Shown: positions 46,207-55,751 of the stretch, piece after piece
How the letters are laid out: each line of letters starts with the position of its first letter
How positions within the stretch are numbered: position 1 is the stretch's first letter
Source: Pontixanthobacter aestiaquae
GTDB taxonomy: Bacteria; Pseudomonadota; Alphaproteobacteria; Sphingomonadales; Sphingomonadaceae
Reading direction: 5' to 3'
Length of the DNA: 64,000 nt
Assembly: GCF_009827455.1 (NCBI RefSeq)
Contig: NZ_WTYZ01000001.1
Span: forward strand, 2,179,001 to 2,243,000
Notes under the pieces: generated by a model
Told to the model about the DNA's origin: nothing
What the model saw: the letters and a program-made list of their open reading frames with translations, nothing else
The model's database searches: none
Translations under genes and position numbers: made by a program

Positions 46207-46782
46207 ATGAAAAAGTTTTACACCGTGCCGGTACTGGCAGTTTCAGCATTAGCTTTGGCAGCCTGCGGTGGCGCAGCAGCCGAGGGCGAAGCAGCAGCAT
46301 CAGCTGACGCAGATCCGATCACCGCTGCAGAAGTTACAGCCGCTCAGCAAGCTTGGGGCGAAGGCATTGTGACTATTGGTAAAACCTTCACCGACGAAGG
46401 CGATTTCCGCAAAGCGGCACAAGATCACATTGCAAAACACTACGCTTATGGCGACGATGCGACAGTCCTGTTCAAACCAACGCTTGCTTCGGTTGACCAG
46501 TATCGCGAAACCGCCGACGAAGCGCTCAGCTATTTCGTAGGCACCGAAGGCACTGAAGATGGCGGTTTCGCTATCGCGCCTTACACCGCAGTCCGCTGGG
46601 AGCCGAATGGCACCGTGATCGACGAAGACGGTGACATGGCTGTCGCCATGGGCAACTACTACTTCACAGGCACCGACGGTAACGAGACCAAGGTTGAGTA
46701 CTCGTTCGCTTACGAGAAAGACGATGCTGGCGATCTGAAGATCGTTTTGCACCACAGCTCGCTGCCATTCTCGCCAGAGTAA
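46207..46782 (+). CDS. NTF2/SnoaL-like lipoprotein
   Basis: 191 residues. The signal peptide ends in LALAACGG (lipobox, lipidated Cys near residue 20), followed by an Ala/Glu-rich linker. The domain (TAAQQAWGEGIVTIGKTF, VLFKPTLASVDQYRETADEA, MAVAMGNYYFTGTDGNETKV, LKIVLHHSSLPFSPE) has the cone-shaped NTF2/CaMKII-association-domain pattern with the closing HHSS. The ligand is unknown. It is followed by a terminator. Confidence 0.75.
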   Translation: MKKFYTVPVLAVSALALAACGGAAAEGEAAASADADPITAAEVTAAQQAWGEGIVTIGKTFTDEGDFRKAAQDHIAKHYAYGDDATVLFKPTLASVDQYRETADEALSYFVGTEGTEDGGFAIAPYTAVRWEPNGTVIDEDGDMAVAMGNYYFTGTDGNETKVEYSFAYEKDDAGDLKIVLHHSSLPFSPE

Positions 46783-46810
46783 GTTCCGGCATTATATAGT
46801 CCAAACAGCG

Positions 46811-46849
46811 AAAGCCCCCGTCACCCGAGAAGGTGGCGGGGGCTTTTTT
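46811..46849 (+). terminator. Rho-independent terminator after the NTF2-like gene
   Basis: AAAGCCCCCGTCACC pairs with GGTGGCGGGGGCTTT (one G-U/T mismatch) around CGAGAA, followed by TTTTTT. It lies between convergent genes and could also act weakly on the minus strand. Confidence 0.9.
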
Positions 46850-46884
46850 GTGCCTGAGTCAGATGCACCGGCTTAACAGCGCGA

Positions 46885-48759
46885 TCACCAGCCCTGCGGC
46901 TTGCCCTTGTTCTGCTCGTCGAGCCATTCTTTTAGCGGCGCGAAATATTCGAGCATCGCTTTACCGCTCATCTGGCGTTCGCCGGTGAAGGCTTCGAGCG
47001 CATCGGGCCATGGCTTGCTGGAACCCATTGCCAGCATATCGTTCAGGCCTTTGCCGACTTCCTCGTTACCGTAAAACGAGCAGCGGTGCAGCGGCCCTTC
47101 CCAACCCACCTTATCGCAGGCCGCTTTGTAGAACTGGAACTGCAGCAAGCGGGCAAGGAAGTAACGGGTGTAAGACACATTGCCGGGCACGTGGTATTTC
47201 GCGCCGGGATCAAAGCCGTCCGCGTCGCGGTCAGTTGGCGGTGTGATACCCTGATATTCGAGACGCAGCTTGTTCCAATCGGTGTTATACTCTTCCGGCG
47301 TGGTCGAACCGTCGAAAATACCCCAGCGGTACCGGTCCATTAGCAGACCGAATGGCAGAAACGCGGCTTTGTCCATCGCCTGGCGGAGTAGCAGGCCGAT
47401 ATCTTTATCCGCACTTGGCACATCTTCCCGGTCAAGCATGTCGATCTGGACCAGATATTCGGGCGTAATCGACAATGCGATCATATCGCCGATGGCTTCG
47501 TGGAACCCGTCATTGGCGCTATCGCGATAGAGGAAATCCTGCACACCATAAGCGCGCTGGTAGTAATTGTGACCCAACTCATGGTGGATAGTCACAAAGT
47601 CATCGCCATTTTTCTTGATGCACATCTTTATGCGCAGATCATTGCTGTCTTCCACATCCCAAGCCGATGCGTGGCAGATCACTTCACGGTCGCGCGGCTT
47701 CACAAATTGCGAACGTTCGTAGAAGCTTGCAGGCAGATCTTTGAAACCGAGAGAAGAGAAGAACTTCTCCCCTACCTTGACCATATCGACTTCGCTCAGA
47801 CCCTTTTCCTCGATCAGGCTGGTGAGGTCATAGCCGATATCACCGGCACTCTCGGGAGCGACCAGCGGGTAGATATTGCCCCATTCCTGCGCCCACATAT
47901 TGCCCAGCAAATCAGCGCGGATCGGGCCAGCAGCGGGCTGGATATCGTCGCCATATTTCTCGTTGAGCTTGCTGCGAACGTAAGTATGGAGCGACATGTA
48001 AAGCGGCTTCACTTCCTGCCACATCCGCTCGGTTTCGGCGGCGAACTGATCGGCGCTCATATCGTATTTTGACCGCTGCATCGCTCCGAAATCGGCGTAA
48101 CCGAGTTCCTGTGCACCCGCGTTAGTCAGCTCGGCCAAGCGGACATAGTCGCCCTTCATCGGCGCACCGACATTGGTGTGCCAACTCGACCACATTTCCG
48201 AAAGTTCTTCCGGAGTACGCTCCAGATTACCCATCTCCGCCTCGATATCGGAGCCGGAGATTTCCTCTCCGTTCAGCGTGCCCTTGCCCTGCCCGTAAGC
48301 CGCGCCAAGCGATGTTGCGAGTGAGGCAGCTTCCTCCGCGGCACCGGGTGTCGTTGGCGCTGGCAAAGTCAGCGCGACGCGCAGAATATCCAACTTGCGC
48401 TTCACATCGGGATCTAGCCCTTCGATGTCTGCGAATTTCGCCGCAGCCAAACCCTTGGCTACCGACATTTCCGCCGCCATCGCCCCGAAATGCGCATTCA
48501 GCGCGTTGGTGTCGTCCGTTATGTATGTTGAGTTGATCCACGCAGCGCGCCCGCCAAGCACCCACATCTTTTTCATCTCGGCTTCGGTATCGGCGACAAA
48601 CTTCGCCGCGCCTTCGGCAGTTATCGGGTAGCCATCGACCATCGCCAGATCGCCCGCTTTGGGACCATCCCCGGCGTGGTGATCGGCAAGCGCGGGCGCG
48701 GCAAGCGACAAGGCGAGCACGGACGCCGCAGTTTTCAAAGCAATAGATGCAAATTTCAT
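46885..48759 (-). CDS. Exported M2-family zinc peptidase (peptidyl-dipeptidase A / ACE-like)
   Basis: 624 residues. A signal peptide (cleavage near PALADHHAG) leads into the all-helical M2 domain. The zinc motif is TIHHELGHNYYQ (HExxH near residue 391), with the third ligand Glu in FHEAIGDMIALS about 24 residues on, and YRWGIFDGS and YVRYFLARLLQFQ-like segments later. It probably cleaves C-terminal dipeptides from peptides in the periplasm. Start supported by GAGGA upstream. Confidence 0.92.
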   Translation of the reverse strand: MKFASIALKTAASVLALSLAAPALADHHAGDGPKAGDLAMVDGYPITAEGAAKFVADTEAEMKKMWVLGGRAAWINSTYITDDTNALNAHFGAMAAEMSVAKGLAAAKFADIEGLDPDVKRKLDILRVALTLPAPTTPGAAEEAASLATSLGAAYGQGKGTLNGEEISGSDIEAEMGNLERTPEELSEMWSSWHTNVGAPMKGDYVRLAELTNAGAQELGYADFGAMQRSKYDMSADQFAAETERMWQEVKPLYMSLHTYVRSKLNEKYGDDIQPAAGPIRADLLGNMWAQEWGNIYPLVAPESAGDIGYDLTSLIEEKGLSEVDMVKVGEKFFSSLGFKDLPASFYERSQFVKPRDREVICHASAWDVEDSNDLRIKMCIKKNGDDFVTIHHELGHNYYQRAYGVQDFLYRDSANDGFHEAIGDMIALSITPEYLVQIDMLDREDVPSADKDIGLLLRQAMDKAAFLPFGLLMDRYRWGIFDGSTTPEEYNTDWNKLRLEYQGITPPTDRDADGFDPGAKYHVPGNVSYTRYFLARLLQFQFYKAACDKVGWEGPLHRCSFYGNEEVGKGLNDMLAMGSSKPWPDALEAFTGERQMSGKAMLEYFAPLKEWLDEQNKGKPQGW

Positions 48760-48834
48760 GGGTGTATCCTCTCAAGACGGGCCGGCGATCACCGGCTTCT
48801 CATGAGAGGGGTTTGAACGCGAATAGCGGCTTTA

Positions 48835-49590
48835 TCAAGCCTCGGCCGGCCCGCTCAAAAACTCGACCAATGCATCCCCCAAAGCACCCTCGGTGACGGA
48901 ACTCATATGCGTACCGGGTATCTCGACATAGGTCGCATCGGCCAATGTCTCGGCCAGTTTCGGCGCGGAGCCATTATCCTGATCCTTATCGCCGCACAGC
49001 ACCATTGTCGGCATCGTCAAAGCCGCTAGCTGATCTGGCTGCGTATCGGCTACGGATTGCAGCAACAGCCTGGCCGCCACGCGGTCAACTTTCATCGTTT
49101 TCATAAAGCTGACCGCCATGAACGCTGGGTCACCGCGCTTTACCTCGTCAAACCGGTCGATCGCATCGATAAAAAACGCAGAGCGCTTGCCCCAACCCGC
49201 AAGCCCTTCAAGACCCATACCGGACAGCACCAGCTTGCGCGGTTTGAGACCCGATATTACGGCCCGCGCTGCAGTCCGCGCGCCAAGAGAAAAACCGACC
49301 AAATCGAAATCATCCAACCCCAGTGCATCGACCAGCGCGAGCGCGTCCTTCGCCAACACATCATCCGGATATGCCTCCAGCTCATGCGGCGCATCGCTTT
49401 CGCCATGCGCCCGCAAATCGGGCATAATCACCTTAAAGCCAGCGTCAGCCAATTTTTGCGCATGGCCGAACTTGATCCAGTTCATTTCCGCATTGGAAAA
49501 TAGCCCGTGAAGGAGCAGAACCGGACGGCCAGCACCTAGACGGTGAACAGCGAGTTCTGTGTCGTCGAATGACGGAACCATCTTACTCAC
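48835..49590 (-). CDS. Alpha/beta hydrolase (serine type)
   Basis: 251 residues. LLHGLFSNAEMNW is the oxyanion region, LVGFSLGARTAARA carries the Ser nucleophile, LCGDKDQDNGSAP the acid and IPGTHMSSVTEGALGDAL the His. No signal peptide. Its start overlaps the stop of the DsbA-family gene by four bases, so they are co-translated. Substrate unknown. Confidence 0.85.
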   Translation of the reverse strand: MSKMVPSFDDTELAVHRLGAGRPVLLLHGLFSNAEMNWIKFGHAQKLADAGFKVIMPDLRAHGESDAPHELEAYPDDVLAKDALALVDALGLDDFDLVGFSLGARTAARAVISGLKPRKLVLSGMGLEGLAGWGKRSAFFIDAIDRFDEVKRGDPAFMAVSFMKTMKVDRVAARLLLQSVADTQPDQLAALTMPTMVLCGDKDQDNGSAPKLAETLADATYVEIPGTHMSSVTEGALGDALVEFLSGPAEA

Positions 49591-50237
49591 CGCTCCGTCA
49601 ACCCCTTCTCATTCATCCGCCACAGGACCATTTCGATGCGGTCCTGCCCGAAGAACGGTTCTCCTTCGAACACCAGCGTTGGCACGCCCCAATGGCCCGC
49701 CGCCTCCAGCGCATCCTGATTGGCGGCGATTTCGGCATCCAATACTTCTGCGTCGGAGGCAGCCTCTGCTTCAAGTTCGGCGAAATCCAAACCAGCACGG
49801 GCGGCGGCACCGGCCAGATGATCGCCCTCGTGCCAATTGTCGGTCTTCCCATCAAATATGAGCTTTGAGGCTTCGTCTGCGAAGACCAAGCCTTTGCCGC
49901 GCCGCGCTGCTGCCTGCCCCAGCCTGCAAATCCGGTGGATATAGGGCTGATCCTCGGCGACTTCTTTCGTGGCGAAATCCTGCACTACTGGATCCGGCCT
50001 GGGCCAGCGGTAAGGGATATCCAACATTTGCGCGGTCCGCATCGAATCCGTCATAATATACCGCCCGACATTGGGATTGCCGGAAAACAATATGTCAGGA
50101 TCCCGGATCGCAATCGGCCATACGACGCGCAGATCAATCTCCACATCAAACATCTCGGTCAGTGCGCGGTAGCGACCGATCGCGAGATAGCTGTAAGGCG
50201 AACGGAAGGAGAAATAGAGGTCTGCTTTGAGGGTCAT
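49587..50237 (-). CDS. DsbA-family thioredoxin-fold protein, 2-hydroxychromene-2-carboxylate isomerase-like
   Basis: 216 residues starting MTLKADLYFSFRSPYSYLAI. The SPYSY motif replaces the CxxC of true DsbA and is typical of glutathione-dependent HCCA isomerases and kappa GSTs. WGVPTLVFEGEPFFGQDRIE near the end carries the cis-Pro. The frame extends six codons further, but the conserved start is at 50237. No aromatic-degradation genes are near, so the substrate is open. Confidence 0.85.
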   Translation of the reverse strand: MTLKADLYFSFRSPYSYLAIGRYRALTEMFDVEIDLRVVWPIAIRDPDILFSGNPNVGRYIMTDSMRTAQMLDIPYRWPRPDPVVQDFATKEVAEDQPYIHRICRLGQAAARRGKGLVFADEASKLIFDGKTDNWHEGDHLAGAAARAGLDFAELEAEAASDAEVLDAEIAANQDALEAAGHWGVPTLVFEGEPFFGQDRIEMVLWRMNEKGLTER

Positions 50238-50268
50238 GCAACGGTATTGCCGCAAGACTCGCTTGGCG

Positions 50269-51294
50269 TCACCCCTTCTTCAGATGCTTGCGCCCGAGCA
50301 ATTCGGCAATCTGCACTGCGTTCAAAGCCGCGCCCTTGCGCAAATTATCGGATACGCACCATAGCACCAGGCCGTTATCCACCGTCGGGTCTTCACGCAC
50401 GCGGCTGACATAGGTTGCGCTGTCACCGGCGCATTCGACCGGGGTGACGTAACCGCCGTCCTCGCGCTTATCGACGAGCATAATGCCTGGCGCCTCGCGC
50501 AGGATTTCCTGCGCTTCCTTGGCGGAAATCTCATTCTCGAATTCGATGTTGATCGCTTCGGAATGGCCGACAAAAACCGGCACCCGTACACAGGTCGCGC
50601 TCAGTTTAATCTTCGGATCGAGGATCTTCTTGGTTTCCGCGACCATCTTCCACTCTTCCTTGGTCGATCCATCGTCAAGGAAGACGTCGATATGCGGAAT
50701 CACATTGAAAGCGATCTGCTTGGTGAAAGTTTCCGGTTCGGGCTTGTCGCCCACAAAGATCGCGCGGCTTTGCTCGAACAGTTCGTCCATACCCGATTTG
50801 CCCGCACCCGATACCGACTGGTAAGTCGAGACGACAACGCGCTTGATTGTGGCCGCATCATGCAGCGGCTTCAGCGCGACGACCATCTGCGCGGTCGAAC
50901 AGTTGGGGTTCGCGATAATATTGCGCTTGGTATAGCCGTCAATATCGTCCGGATTCACTTCCGGAACGATCAACGGTACATCGGGGTCCATCCGGTAGAG
51001 CGAGCTGTTATCAATGACGACGCAGCCTGCCGCAGCGGCCTTAGGTGCATATTGCTTTGCCGGGCCTGACCCTGCCGCGAACAGGGCAATATCCCAACCG
51101 CTCCAATCGAAATGCTCGATATTCTTGCATTTGAGCATTTTGCCGGTTTCGCCGAACTCGACTTCGCTGCCATGGCTGCGCGAACTGGCGACGGCAGCAA
51201 CTTCCTCGATCGGAAACTCGCGTTCCGCCAAGATTGCCATAACTTCGCGGCCGACATTCCCTGTCGCGCCGACAACCGCTACCCGATAACCCAA
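50269..51294 (-). CDS. asd: Aspartate-semialdehyde dehydrogenase
   Basis: Makes aspartate semialdehyde for Lys/diaminopimelate, Thr and Met synthesis. 341 residues: VAVVGATGNVGREVM at 5-19, the nucleophile Cys132 in NPNCSTAQMVVALKPLHDA, SVSGAGKSGMDEL, and the catalytic His in RVPVFVGHSEAIN near 240. The frame stays open 79 codons upstream, but the TTG at 51294 begins the conserved domain and has AGGAGA six bases before it, so I take an unusual TTG start. Confidence 0.95.
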   Translation of the reverse strand: MGYRVAVVGATGNVGREVMAILAEREFPIEEVAAVASSRSHGSEVEFGETGKMLKCKNIEHFDWSGWDIALFAAGSGPAKQYAPKAAAAGCVVIDNSSLYRMDPDVPLIVPEVNPDDIDGYTKRNIIANPNCSTAQMVVALKPLHDAATIKRVVVSTYQSVSGAGKSGMDELFEQSRAIFVGDKPEPETFTKQIAFNVIPHIDVFLDDGSTKEEWKMVAETKKILDPKIKLSATCVRVPVFVGHSEAINIEFENEISAKEAQEILREAPGIMLVDKREDGGYVTPVECAGDSATYVSRVREDPTVDNGLVLWCVSDNLRKGAALNAVQIAELLGRKHLKKG

Positions 51295-51420
51295 CTCAAT
51301 TCTCCTGAACTGCAATTCGCTTGCATCACTATGTGGTGCCTCTAGCATCAATTGCGAGCGGCGAAAGCAAGCATAGCTATGCCGGGGATAAAGATAAGAG
51401 AGATGGGGATTTGAACCGAA

Positions 51421-52290
51421 ATGACGATCAGATTGATTGAGTGGCGCGAACGAGCGCAGCATTTCGAGTTCGAGGGACACAGGATCGCCTATTGGACCGC
51501 CGGAACAGGCAAGCCGCTGCTCATGGTTCATGGCTTCCCGACCGCCTCATGGGATTGGGCGCCCATCTGGGAGCGGATGAGCAGTGAGCACAGCCTGATC
51601 GCTGCCGACATGCTTGGCTTCGGCTTGTCCGACAAGCCTCGTTCAGGGCCGCGCTCGGGCTATTCGATCCACTGGCAAACCGACATGCAATTGGCGCTGC
51701 TTGAACATTTGGGCATCACAGAGTTTGATGCGCTCGTCCATGATTATGGCGTATCGGTCGGTCAGGAATTACTCGCGCGGCAAGAAGAATGCAGCGGAGC
51801 CGCTGGCCTCGGCAAAATGGTATTCCTCAATGGCGGTATCTTCCCCGACCAGCACCGCGCCCGCCCGATCCAAAAGCTGGGGGTATCACCGCTGGGTTTT
51901 CTGGTGAGCCGGATGCTCAGCCGCAAAGGCTTCGGGAAAAGCTTCTCTGCCGTATTCGGACCCGATACCCAGCCAAGCGAGCAAGACCTAGATGAGTTCT
52001 GGTCTCTCATCGCCGAGCAGGACGGCAATCGTATCTTCCACAAGCTGCTCCACTATATCGGCGACCGCCGCAATAATGAGGCGCGCTGGGTTGGAGCGCT
52101 TAAATATTCCGAGGATCGCATCGGTCTGATCAATGGAGCCAAAGATCCTGTTTCAGGTGAACACGCGTTCCGCCGCTGGGCCGGTCACGTGCCTCTGGCA
52201 AAAGCGCATCTGTTGCCAAATGTCGGCCATTATCCACAAGTTGAAGCACCGCGTGAAGTCGCTGAAAAGGCTCTAGAATGGCTCGCCTGA
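51421..52290 (+). CDS. Alpha/beta hydrolase, MEST/haloalkane-dehalogenase-like, copy 1
   Basis: 289 residues. VHGFPTASWDWAPIW at 36-50, then VHDYGVSVGQELLAR placing an Asp nucleophile at about residue 108, LINGAKDPVSGEHAFRRW and LLPNVGHYPQVEAPREVAEK with the His. The HDYG Asp nucleophile and long cap domain resemble MEST/PEG1 and epoxide-hydrolase relatives. A close tandem paralogue follows at 52445. Substrate unknown. Divergent from asd. Confidence 0.83.
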   Translation: MTIRLIEWRERAQHFEFEGHRIAYWTAGTGKPLLMVHGFPTASWDWAPIWERMSSEHSLIAADMLGFGLSDKPRSGPRSGYSIHWQTDMQLALLEHLGITEFDALVHDYGVSVGQELLARQEECSGAAGLGKMVFLNGGIFPDQHRARPIQKLGVSPLGFLVSRMLSRKGFGKSFSAVFGPDTQPSEQDLDEFWSLIAEQDGNRIFHKLLHYIGDRRNNEARWVGALKYSEDRIGLINGAKDPVSGEHAFRRWAGHVPLAKAHLLPNVGHYPQVEAPREVAEKALEWLA

Positions 52291-52444
52291 CTGAAAAATC
52301 GCAATAAATTGACATCTACCGACTTCACCAAGACCATTACCGAAAATTTACCCTATTATAGCGCTGCGGCCTTAGTTCGCGTATGTAGAGCACTGATCCG
52401 CCAAAGCGGACGTGACAAAACATACATCTGGCAAGGGTCGCACT

Positions 52445-53302
52445 TTGGCAATTTCTATCGATGATTGGCGCGCGCGTGCCGAATATTTCATGTATGATGG
52501 CGTGAGGATCGCCTATTGGACACAAGGTATGGGCAAGCCCTTGCTTCTGGTCCATGGCTTTCCAACAGCGTCGTGGGATTGGGCGCCGATCTGGGACACA
52601 CTCAGCCGCACCCACCGATTAATTGCCGCAGACCTGATTGGCTTTGGCCTGTCTGATAAACCAAAATCCGGATATTCGATCCAGCGTCAAACCGACATGC
52701 TCTCGGCATTGCTTGACCATCTGGGTGTGTATGATTTCGATGCCATGGTCCATGACTACGGCGCATCGGTTGGCCAGGAACTGCTCGCACGCCAAAAAGA
52801 GGGTAGCGGTGCAGCGGGCCTCCGGAAGATGATATTCCTCAATGGCGGTATGTTCCCCGATCATCAGCGGGCACGTCTGATCATGCGGCTGGCATCATCG
52901 CCCGTCGGCTTTGTGCTGGGCCGCACTCTCAACCGCAAAACATTCGGGAAGAGCTTTTCGCGAATATTTGGTCCCAAGACCAAACCCAGCCAAGAAGAAC
53001 TCGATATCTTGTGGTCATTGTTCACCGAGCAGCGCGGTAACCGGATCGTCCACAAGCTGGCCCATTTCATGAATGAGCGCTTCTTCTATGAAGATCGCTG
53101 GGTAAACGCTTTGGAAGATGCGCAAGAACGCGTCGGGCTGATCAACGGCGCGCATGACCCGGTATCGGGCGAGCATTGTTATCGCCGCTGGGTCGACACT
53201 ATGCCCGAATCCAATGAGTACCTTCTCAGCGGGATCGGCCATTATCCGCATGTTGAGGCACCCGCTGAAGTCGCCTCGACCGCGCTGAGCTGGTTGAACT
53301 AG
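52445..53302 (+). CDS. Alpha/beta hydrolase, MEST-like, copy 2
   Basis: About 285 residues, strongly similar to copy 1 throughout: VHGFPTASWDWAPIW, MVHDYGASVGQELLAR, LINGAHDPVSGEHCYRRW, GIGHYPHVEAPAEVAS. The frame opens at a GTG (52412), but alignment with copy 1 and AAGGG seven bases upstream support the TTG at 52445. Catalytic Asp and His are retained, so it is a working duplicate rather than a decayed one. Its stop lies two bases from the convergent peptidase stop. Confidence 0.82.
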   Translation: MAISIDDWRARAEYFMYDGVRIAYWTQGMGKPLLLVHGFPTASWDWAPIWDTLSRTHRLIAADLIGFGLSDKPKSGYSIQRQTDMLSALLDHLGVYDFDAMVHDYGASVGQELLARQKEGSGAAGLRKMIFLNGGMFPDHQRARLIMRLASSPVGFVLGRTLNRKTFGKSFSRIFGPKTKPSQEELDILWSLFTEQRGNRIVHKLAHFMNERFFYEDRWVNALEDAQERVGLINGAHDPVSGEHCYRRWVDTMPESNEYLLSGIGHYPHVEAPAEVASTALSWLN

Positions 53303-53304
53303 GC

Positions 53305-55572
53305 CTATTCCGGCGGCGTCACGCCGTGCTTCTTCAGGAATGCGAAGATTGTGTTCCACAAATGCGGACTGATCTGCTCGCCCGCGACGCGGTGCGTGTA
53401 GCCGGGATAGAGCATCATTTCGAACGGCTGATTGCTGGCTTGCATTTTCGCGATCAACTCAGAACTGTGTTCGAACACGACATTGTCGTCCGCCATACCA
53501 TGGATCAGCAATAGCGGATCGGTCATCTTGTCCGCGTCAGGAATGGCGCTGGCTTTTTCATACGCCTCGGGCACTTTGCGCGGATCGCCCATGAAACGCT
53601 CGGTGTAATGCGTATCGTACAGTCCCCAGCGTGTTACCGGAGCCCCTGAAATCCCCGCCGCATAGACGCCGGGATAGGCCTGCATCCGCTTGAGCGTCAT
53701 ATAGCCACCATAAGACCAGCCATAGATCGCAACCTTATCCGGATCGACGAAGTCGAGCGCTTTGAGATACTCTGTGCCTTTGGCCTGATCGTGCACCTCG
53801 ACGCCGCCCATCGCGTGATAGAGCGGCTGCTCAAATGCTACGCCGCGATTGGCGCTGCCGCGATTGTCCAGCTCAAACCAGATATAGCCGGCATCGACGA
53901 CCGCCTGCTGCAACGCACCGTCCCATCCCTTGGTAACAATCTGCGGTCCGGGACCGGAATAGTGGTAATAAAACACAGGGTATTTCTTGCCCGGCTCCAT
54001 GTCAGGCGTGACCATTTTGTAATGAAGGTCGGTCGTGCCATCGGCGGCTTTGATCGTACCGAATTTGGCAGGCCGGTGGCTGGCGAGATGCGGCGCATAA
54101 GGATGATCCGCATCAAGCGCATTTTCTTCGACCCATGCCAGCCGTTTGCCAGACCCGTCGGCCAGGTAGCTTTGCATTGGCTGGTTGTGATTGGAACGGC
54201 TGACAAACAGAGTGGTCGCTTGCTTGTCCATAACTGCCGAGTGGGTGAAGCCGCGTTCGGTCAGTTCGACGATCACATCGGTCATCTCACCTGTGTAATC
54301 GCCCACATAGATATGCTGCTCCAGAACATCGCGGCCCTGACTGTAATATATCCGCCCCAATTCCTCATTGACGCCAACAAGTTTTGTCACTGGCTCTTTC
54401 CCGCCGGTAAGCTGTGTCCAGGTGCCATCAGCCAATCGGTAGATATGTCCAAATCCGTCGCGCTCACTCCACCAGATCAGCGAGCCGTCCTGCAAGAACT
54501 TGTAGCTATCCGACAGATTAATCCAGTACTCGTCCGCCGCTGCCTTTTCGGTAAACCAGATGTCGCTCTTGCCCGTAGCTGGATCCACCTGAAGCATATC
54601 GAGCACGGTCTGCTCGCGGTTCTGCCTTTGAACATACAGCATCCCATTGGGCGACCAATCGACCCGCGCGATGTAGAAGTCAGTTGGATCATCCGCATTG
54701 TAGAAAGCGGGGTCCTGATTGCTGGTTAGATCGACTTGCACCTGTTCACCGCCGTCAGGGTCCATGACGAACAGCTCGACAACCGCATTGTCGCTGCCCG
54801 CGACTGGATAGCGCTGATCGAAAACCTTCGTACCCGTCGCACCGATGGCCGCGCGGGTAACGATGCCTACGCGTTCTTCGTCGGTCCGCTGGACCGCAAT
54901 CCGTGTGTCGTTCGGGTTCCACCAATAGCCGGTCATCCGGCTCATTTCTTCCTGCGCGACAAACTCCGCCTCGCCCCAGCGGATTGTGTCGCCCTCTTTA
55001 GGGGTGATTGGAGCAGCCTCGCCGCCCACTTCCCCGACCCACAACTGCCGGTCGCGAATGAAAGAAGCATACTTGCTTGTGCTGCTGAGGACCGGGTTGA
55101 GCTCGCTTTCCTCGGTATCGGTCAACCGCGTTACGCTGCCATCCAGTTTGGCCAAATACAGATCACCATCGAGCGGCACGAGAATACCCGAACCATCAGC
55201 CGTCCACTGATAAGAGATAATACCCTTCAGATTGCCAACCCGCGCACGTTCGCGCTGCATCTTTTCATCTTCGGACAATTCGCGGCCGGTGCCCAGCTTT
55301 TCGCTATCGACCAGCATCGTCCATTCACCGCTTTTGCGGTCATAGCCCCACAGATCATACCGCTCACGCTCGTCCTCGCGGTTGCGCAGCAAGGTCAGAT
55401 AACGGCCATCGGGCGATAACTTCGCCTGACGCGGACTCGCACCATCAAGCGATGGGCTGGCGAAGACACGTTCGAAGGTGAGGTCAGAAGTCTTTTCGCT
55501 CATTGCATGATCATCCGCGAAAACGGGAGCGGAAAAGGCGAGCGAAGCGGCAACGGTAAGCAGTAGGCGCAT
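53305..55572 (-). CDS. Exported S9 family peptidase, dipeptidyl-peptidase IV type
   Basis: 755 residues. A signal peptide (MRLLLTVAASLAFSAPVFAD) is followed by an eight-bladed propeller and an alpha/beta hydrolase domain. VAQEEMSRMTGYWWNPNDTR holds the paired Glu that anchors the substrate N-terminus in DPP-IV. GWSYGGYMTLKRM has the Ser nucleophile, LLIHGMADDNVVFEHS the Asp and YPGYTHRV the His. It probably removes X-Pro dipeptides in the periplasm. Confidence 0.92.
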   Translation of the reverse strand: MRLLLTVAASLAFSAPVFADDHAMSEKTSDLTFERVFASPSLDGASPRQAKLSPDGRYLTLLRNREDERERYDLWGYDRKSGEWTMLVDSEKLGTGRELSEDEKMQRERARVGNLKGIISYQWTADGSGILVPLDGDLYLAKLDGSVTRLTDTEESELNPVLSSTSKYASFIRDRQLWVGEVGGEAAPITPKEGDTIRWGEAEFVAQEEMSRMTGYWWNPNDTRIAVQRTDEERVGIVTRAAIGATGTKVFDQRYPVAGSDNAVVELFVMDPDGGEQVQVDLTSNQDPAFYNADDPTDFYIARVDWSPNGMLYVQRQNREQTVLDMLQVDPATGKSDIWFTEKAAADEYWINLSDSYKFLQDGSLIWWSERDGFGHIYRLADGTWTQLTGGKEPVTKLVGVNEELGRIYYSQGRDVLEQHIYVGDYTGEMTDVIVELTERGFTHSAVMDKQATTLFVSRSNHNQPMQSYLADGSGKRLAWVEENALDADHPYAPHLASHRPAKFGTIKAADGTTDLHYKMVTPDMEPGKKYPVFYYHYSGPGPQIVTKGWDGALQQAVVDAGYIWFELDNRGSANRGVAFEQPLYHAMGGVEVHDQAKGTEYLKALDFVDPDKVAIYGWSYGGYMTLKRMQAYPGVYAAGISGAPVTRWGLYDTHYTERFMGDPRKVPEAYEKASAIPDADKMTDPLLLIHGMADDNVVFEHSSELIAKMQASNQPFEMMLYPGYTHRVAGEQISPHLWNTIFAFLKKHGVTPPE

Positions 55573-55595
55573 ATCAATGGATTACCTCTCAAATT

Positions 55596-55679
55596 CGTCA
55601 TTGCGAGCGTAGCGAAGCAATCCAGAGTATCCAAGCGCTTACTCTGGATTGCCGCGCAGCTTCGCTGCTCGCAATGACG
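55596..55679. repeat. Palindromic REP/MITE-like repeat
   Basis: The left arm, CGTCATTGCGAGCGTAGCGA through CAATCCAGAGTA, is the reverse complement of the right arm TACTCTGGATTGCC through GCTCGCAATGACG, with a few extra bases in the right arm. Arms are about 33 bases. The CGTCATTGCGAGC sequence is a repeat seen in intergenic DNA of many bacteria. It lies between the S9 peptidase gene and the rplS terminator. Confidence 0.8.
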
Positions 55680-55690
55680 TGCCAGCATAG

Positions 55691-55728
55691 TAAAGAAAAA
55701 GGGCGCTCCGGCCTGACCGAAACGCCCT
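55691..55728 (-). terminator. Rho-independent terminator after rplS
   Basis: On the minus strand AGGGCG-TTTCGG pairs with CCGGA-GCGCCCT around TCAGG, followed by TTTTTCTTT. It ends the ffh-to-rplS transcript. Confidence 0.85.
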
Positions 55729-55751
55729 CCTCTAATCCGACGATCCGAGAA

